A model generated the notes under the pieces. The model was not told the DNA's origin, did no database searches, and saw nothing but the letters and a program-made list of their open reading frames with translations. Of a stretch of DNA of 46,008 bases, positions 41,148 through 46,008 are shown piece by piece. The position numbers were made by a program, and so were the translations under genes. Position 1 is the stretch's first letter, and each line of letters opens with the position of its first letter. Location of the stretch: the NCBI GenBank assembly GCA_006503475.1, contig RSEH01000328.1:1-46008 (forward strand), given 5' to 3'. The stretch comes from Stentor roeselii (lineage: Eukaryota; Ciliophora; Heterotrichea; Heterotrichida; Stentoridae).

Positions 41148-43133
41148 ATGGACTTAGCAGTAGTCGAAAAGTGGCAGACAGGTCCACAAGTCGAGCTTTT
41201 TTACGACCCAGCCGAGCGAAAGCTAGTTTTCAAAAAGTACAACTTCGTGTACACCAAAGGCGTAGACGATCTAAAAGCCAACGCCTATAAAGACCTACAA
41301 GATTTCCGGTAATTTAAACTCAGAGCTTTTTTCAAGTCAATCAGTTTTTCATCATCAGAAGACCTAATCGCATTTCAAAGAAATGAAGAAAACCTGGTAA
41401 ATGTTAAAAAGGAAATCCTTTCTCTAAGCAGCTTTCAACACATAGTCCACTCAGTGAAAAACCGAAAGATTTTAGGTTACTTTTGGATAAAAAACGTTTC
41501 ATTCAATGATTTAGTCGTTGTAGACACGACAGGTGTTGAGTTTTTCAAGTTGCAGAGTCCTTTGAAACTAGTGAGTGTGAAGCAGTACCAGATGAACATC
41601 GGCCATCTTTGGTTTTCAGGAAAAGACAACATCTTATTAGTCGCTTTATCTCCGCCGAAGTTAGGACATTTCTGTTCTTTTTACCTGAATCATCATGGAA
41701 AGACCTCGCAAGGACTCAGGTTTAACCTCGACTTAAGTCCTTGTGTGACTGACAAGTGGACTATCAGCCCGAAGGGCATTTCAAGTTTAACAATGCAAGA
41801 AGAAAGCCCAAGTGAAAACTCCCCACATGAGATTTCTTTACTTAACCTTTACGGCCACAGTTATCTTCTGCATATGCAGTGCTTGTCAGGAAGTCTTAAA
41901 GTTTATCGACTCAAACAGGATGACTTGACATTGTTTAAAGAGTTTTCCTTAGCCTCTGGACAATACGGCATTCGCTGCAATGATAACTTGATTTTAATGC
42001 AGAATTATTCAAATCAAGAAACTGCCGTCATCGATATTAAAGACCAGAGCGAAAATTGTAAACCTTTTTGTTTGTTTTGGAATAATATGAAGAACACCTT
42101 GCCTGTTGTTTCATTTAAACTGAGACTTTTCATTGAGAAGCCGAAAGTCGTTGTTACTTCAAATGTGTTGTATGATGGAAAGCCTGTTAATGACTTGCAG
42201 AGCTTTTTAAGTAGTCGAGAAGCTGAAGGAAATGTGATTGAAAGCAAAATGAACTTATCAGCGAACATGGTCTACGTCGACCACGACATCTGTGTCGACA
42301 TCAAAGAAGGTCGATGTTACCAACTAAAATTTTCTCCCTTGTCCACAGCACAGCAACATCCAAACAAATCAGAAAGTCTTTTATTTCTTTTTCGTCGAAA
42401 AGGCCTTCAAATCCAATCATTCGAATTTTTGAAGACCTGCATTTTAAGTCAAGTCCCAGTCACTTCCTTAGCAAGTTTTTTTGAAGCCGTGAATAAAAAC
42501 TTCAAAAATGCCATTATCGATAAAAAACCTCAAAACTCTGCCCGTCTTTCCTTCGCACGTCCAAGTGAGATGACGAATAGAAGACGAGGACTGACACTCG
42601 ACCCTGAATTAAAGCTAGAGTCGGGCAGTGTCGTCGTGACTCAAGACGAGATGTTTTCCATGGTCTTCCAAAAGTTATTTAACGAGGGCCAAGTTAATCT
42701 AAACTACTTGACTTTAGTCCTTCAAGAGTACATCAGATCACTTGTTTCAGCTGAAATCGAACCTAAAGATGATGTTCAGCTTTTACTTGCTGAACTTTTA
42801 GTAACTTGTGGAAAAATCAGCATTTTTGAAGACATGTTAAGATTTTACGTGTTTACTGATAGCTTTCGACTAGTTAAGTACCTGATTAGTTTGATTCCAG
42901 TGAGAGAGTCATTTTTGCAGTTTTCAGTTGATATGTTGTTCAGAATGAGTGCGAAAGAGAGGATAATTGATGTGATCTTGGAAAATAGTTTTGTTTTTGA
43001 AGCGGTTCAACTGTTAGCTAAGGTGCAACATCCTCAGTTCGACCTGATGAAACTAGTGGCCAAGTGCCAGGACATGAAAAATGAGAGATTTTCAGCGATT
43101 ATCAGTAACTTCATCAAGTCCAAGTCGTTATAA
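41148..43133 (+). CDS. RMC1: RMC1 (regulator of MON1-CCZ1), Mic1-domain protein
   Basis: Exons 41148-41308 and 41324-43133 give 656 residues; the human protein is 657. The first 400 residues fit a beta-propeller (K-I-L-G-Y-F-W, V-V-D-T-T-G-V-E-F-F, Y-G-H-S-Y-L-L). Residues about 490-650 match the helical Mic1 domain: V-L-Q-E-Y-I-R-S-L, then L-R-F-Y-V-F-x-D-S and a string of leucine-rich helices in the same order as human RMC1. In animals RMC1 is the third subunit of the MON1-CCZ1 exchange factor that activates Rab7 on late endosomes. The first 54 residues are read only after splicing. It ends 16 bp from the stop of the convergent coiled-coil gene. Confidence 0.87.
41309..41323 (+). other. 15-nt intron of the RMC1 gene
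   Basis: GTAATTTAAACTCAG. It splits an Arg codon and gives TAA if retained. Confidence 0.9.
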
Positions 43134-43149
43134 GGATGATTAGAGATTA

Positions 43150-44214
43150 TTACAAAGTATTTCTCGGATTCAAGCTGCTTACTGCCACTTCTCGTGCCTT
43201 GCGAATCACCTGCTCGATCTCCTGGTCGAAGGCGGCTTTTGCTTGGTTTTCATCTGAGTCGATTGTGAACTTTCTATCGTAGTCTGCCTCTTGGAAAGGA
43301 CTTCTTTTTTCGCTTTGGAGTTTTTTGAAACCTTTTGAAATTGCCTGGATTTCAAGTAAAAGTCTTTCTTTTTCTTTTTCTAGAGATTTTATACGGTTTC
43401 CTGTTTCTCGAGCCTCTTGTTTTAAAGTTTGGGTCTTTGGAGAGTTGGAGATTTTTAGGCCGAGGACGTAGTTGCTTAGTTCTTCGATTTCTAGCTCTTT
43501 TTCTTTTAGCTTTTTTATGTTTTCTAGCAGCTCTTTGATTTCGGTGTCTAGTTTGGAGGACTCTCGACGGATTTCTTCTTCGGACATTGTGAGAAGGTTC
43601 TCGAAGGTCATTCCTGAGTCTTTTTCGAGGTTTTCTTGAGTTTCTAGAGCTATGATTTGGTCGGAGAGGTCTTTGCAGTCTTGCTCTAGGCTGGTTACTT
43701 GGTTGATCAGATCTTGCTTAGTATCTTCAAGTTGATTCATTTTATTCAAAAAGTGCTTCATTTCAGCATTAAGGTCTCCAGAAAACTCTAAAGAATGACT
43801 ATAAACTTGAATTTGGTTTTCAATATCCGAAATCTGTTTTTTAATCAAATCATAATCATTATAAATCCTGTAAATCTCTGCTTTGAGCTGATAAATCCTC
43901 TCATTTTTTTCTTCTAGTTCATTCTGAAGAGAAATAGTTCCAACAATGACAGTATTTTGATGAAGATCCGGAGTATTGGGTGGTAAAAAAGAGACTCCAT
44001 ATCTTTTCGCTTCTTGAAGAAGACCTTCAAGAGTCACCGAATTAGAAACCAATTCACTCAAAGATGGAACAGCCACTGCTGCATTAGAGGTCAGTTCTTG
44101 TTGAAGTTTCAAGTTATTCCTTGTTTCTTCAAGTTCTTGGTTTTCTTGCTTGAGTTTAAGCATTATTGATTCCAGTTCTTTGATCACAGATTCGCGTGAT
44201 GGTCCACAACCCAT
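43150..44214 (-). CDS. Lipid-anchor (MGC) coiled-coil protein, paralog 2
   Basis: This is an intronless 354-residue protein. It starts MGCGPSRES, giving Gly2 and Cys3 for N-myristoylation and palmitoylation, and continues as coiled coil from about residue 8 to 310 with a break near 65-90. It is a paralog of the plus-strand protein at 30596-31654: same N-terminus, same length, shared T-F-E-N-L-L-T-M-S-E-E motif, similar C-terminal I-R-K-A-R-E. Similarity in the coils is lower than at these three anchor points. The role is unknown; a membrane-bound structural or scaffold rod, for instance in the cortex, is plausible but unproven. Confidence 0.78.
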   Translation of the reverse strand: MGCGPSRESVIKELESIMLKLKQENQELEETRNNLKLQQELTSNAAVAVPSLSELVSNSVTLEGLLQEAKRYGVSFLPPNTPDLHQNTVIVGTISLQNELEEKNERIYQLKAEIYRIYNDYDLIKKQISDIENQIQVYSHSLEFSGDLNAEMKHFLNKMNQLEDTKQDLINQVTSLEQDCKDLSDQIIALETQENLEKDSGMTFENLLTMSEEEIRRESSKLDTEIKELLENIKKLKEKELEIEELSNYVLGLKISNSPKTQTLKQEARETGNRIKSLEKEKERLLLEIQAISKGFKKLQSEKRSPFQEADYDRKFTIDSDENQAKAAFDQEIEQVIRKAREVAVSSLNPRNTL

Positions 44215-44392
44215 ATTTATTAACTTTTTTGATTTGTTGTAACCTTCAATAGCGGATTCAAGTTTTCGATACTTTTGCCATCAACTGAAAGAGTTGGTGA
44301 TTTTGATTTTGAAAATTTTATTAGAGTTGAAAGATCAAGAAATATGAATATGAGTAATTAATTAAAAGTTACTTATGATTGAAATTAACCAC

Positions 44393-45145
44393 TTATAAAA
44401 AGAAAGTAAGTGTAGGGTCAAAATATGCAATATTTCTGAAATTTACATATTGCCACATGTAGTTCTCTTGATGAGCTATGAAATCAGGATGGAAAAATTC
44501 ATTAGGATTACTCTGAGTCAAGTCCTCAGACATTTCCCGATGATGGTCAATCCAATTGTCCTTATTTTCATATTTAGAGTAAAACTCTTTGATTTCCCCG
44601 TCCTTATATCTTTCTTTTTCCTTCTTCTTTTTAATCTCTGCAACCTGCTTTAAAATATCTTCCGAAAGAAACTTGTCTCTAAACCACTCCTTTGAAACCT
44701 TGTTCTTAAGCAAGAGCAAGTCCCTGACTTCCAAAATTTTTAAAATTTCAATTGAGTTTAAATGAATTCTTTCATGAACGAGTTTCCCTTTGTTGAAATG
44801 TCTGATATTTCGTCTTAAAGTTGAATTTATGAAGTTTTTGATTTGGTTTTCAGTTCGGCTTGGAATCAATTCTGAAAGCTTTGACCACTGAGGGCCGAAA
44901 GCTGAGAAGTATTCAACAGCTGAAGCCTTTTCTGAGTCGTTGAAGGGGCTGTTGTCGTTCTTGTTCTTCAAGTAGTTCACCCAACGATCTCGACATTGTT
45001 TAGGAGATCGAAAACAATGGTGTTGGTGGAGTAAACTTGATATTTTCTTCCATATACCGACTCCTTGTTCTTCTATTATCATCTGAAGAAGATTGTCTTC
45101 CTGCCTATTGATTACTTCAACTGTCCAGAGCTTGATGTTCTTCAT
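44393..45145 (-). CDS. Two-repeat Myb/SANT DNA-binding protein
   Basis: This is an intronless 250-residue protein. Repeat 1 (about 7-60) has spaced tryptophans W7, W32 and W55, R-Q-E-D, and the third-helix R-S-P-K-Q-C-R-D-R-W. Repeat 2 (about 68-113) has F-G-P-Q-W and R-T-E-N-Q-I-K-N, the recognition helix typical of c-Myb-like R2R3 factors. The remaining half is Glu/Lys-rich helix (about 125-215) and an aromatic tail. A transcription regulator in the nucleus is likely; target unknown. The upstream frame meets a stop before any other ATG, so 45145 is the start. Confidence 0.88.
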   Translation of the reverse strand: MKNIKLWTVEVINRQEDNLLQMIIEEQGVGIWKKISSLLHQHHCFRSPKQCRDRWVNYLKNKNDNSPFNDSEKASAVEYFSAFGPQWSKLSELIPSRTENQIKNFINSTLRRNIRHFNKGKLVHERIHLNSIEILKILEVRDLLLLKNKVSKEWFRDKFLSEDILKQVAEIKKKKEKERYKDGEIKEFYSKYENKDNWIDHHREMSEDLTQSNPNEFFHPDFIAHQENYMWQYVNFRNIAYFDPTLTFFL

Positions 45146-46008
45146 CTGATGCTTATTTTTATTAGGATTTTGATGTCCTAATGCAAATGGTTACATTTTT
45201 AACTTAAAATTTTTCTTTTTAAAATTCGTGTAGATGAGAATGCAGATAACTCTTGGGTCTTACAGAGATTTCTCATTTAATGGACTTTAAGTCTTTCTAG
45301 AAATTTTTCTAGAAAAAAATTAGATCCTGGAAAAGTTGATTCGGTGCATTTAGAGTGTAGTTTAGAATTTACTTTTAGAGAGGCTTATTGATAGTTGTCG
45401 AAATTTTAGATGATTGAATGAAATTTGATATGGATTCACAGAATGTTTTTTTAGGTTGGGTAAAAGGTGAATTTTTTTAATACTTTAGAATATATTCTGA
45501 TTTGACAATATCTAATGTTTCTTTTTTGATTGAAAGCTTGATCTATGTTTTTTACTTGGAATTGGCGGTTTGATAAAAATTTGTCAAATATCAAAAATAT
45601 TTAGAGAGGTGAGACTTAAATTATTCATTTGGATTAAACTTATTCAGTATTTTAAGGCAGATGTCACTGTAAATACAGACAAAAACTAAAATTGATAAAA
45701 TAAGTTTTCTGAAAGTTCTTGAATAGCGATCAAGTCTTCTCCAAAATCTTCTAAAAGTTGAATTTAAAATCGTGATTACCTTAAATCAAATAAATCATAA
45801 AATTGTTTCATTCTTCACTACATTCATTCATTTTTAACATAAAGCCAACTCAAGAATAAATACTTCTCTAGAGCCAAATCCTAATCATCAATACTGAAAC
45901 CACTCAACACCCAAACCGCAAAAATCCAAAACTCAAAAAAAAAAAAACAATTTTTTTAATTCACCTCCAAAAATCATTCTCTAAAAATCCTTTAAAATCT
46001 CCTTCAAA
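45146..46008. other. Intergenic region at the right edge
   Basis: These 863 bases have no supportable gene. The first half should carry the Myb gene promoter. From about 45780 on the plus strand is G-poor and A/C-rich, like the upstream flanks of the plus-strand genes here, so another plus-strand gene may start just beyond the edge. No telomere repeat is present at the end. Confidence 0.55.

Noticed and set aside
45295-45314. Paired TTCTAGAA palindromes resembling heat-shock elements
   Set aside because: The spacing between the two palindromes is four bases rather than the two expected for alternating heat-shock units; in AT-rich DNA this may be chance.
1-46008. tRNA, rRNA, telomere repeats, transposons, CRISPR
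   Set aside because: I saw no cloverleaf-type box sequences, ribosomal segments, terminal repeat runs, transposase motifs or spaced direct repeats.

Overview
The window looks like macronuclear DNA of a heterotrich ciliate close to Stentor. The evidence is about two dozen tightly packed protein genes in AT-rich DNA. They are interrupted only by 15-nt introns of the form GTA-N6-A-NN-YAG, and the standard genetic code fits: roughly 10,000 codons are open with no in-frame TGA. I reconstructed 24 genes, of which 9 contain introns (20 introns in all) and 15 are intronless. No tRNA, rRNA, CRISPR array, transposon or telomere repeat was recognised.

Left part (1-14,111): a tandem array of three paralogous membrane receptors. 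Each has a signal peptide, a Kelch beta-propeller, a Cys-rich module, three membrane segments and the same exon plan. Decayed pieces of further copies lie in the gaps: a long, clear one at about 5,550-6,520 with fossil 15-nt introns, and a shorter, weaker one at about 1,175-1,430. An array of 24/25-bp repeats sits at 558-703.

Middle (14,359-27,142): an Ig-like four-TM surface protein, an A/B-type cyclin, a GSK3 kinase, a 1,983-residue REJ/Ig-like membrane protein whose first exons match its repeat modules, a CHY zinc-finger protein, and a carbonic-anhydrase-like protein that has lost its zinc-binding triad.

Right part (27,388-45,145): the exocyst subunit SEC10, a FYVE/coiled-coil protein, a five-TM protein with three PX domains, and RMC1 (a Rab7-activation subunit) form a loose membrane-traffic theme. 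Among them are glutaryl-CoA dehydrogenase, a drug/metabolite transporter, a CYBC1/EROS-like protein, the splicing factor U2AF35, a histidine phosphatase, a two-repeat Myb protein, two related lipid-anchor coiled-coil proteins (MGC start), and several unknown proteins.

Points to follow up: (1) hidden intron: 15-nt introns without stops lie at one homologous site in two Kelch genes, and the third copy's intron carries a stop; (2) a 14-nt intron is required to read SEC10; (3) extreme packing, with 12 bp between two divergent ATGs, 1 bp between two convergent stops, and 7 bp between a stop and the next ATG; (4) composition along one strand swings abruptly between G+T-rich and A+C-rich blocks inside single genes. 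Names rest on motif and sequence recognition by eye; no database search was run.
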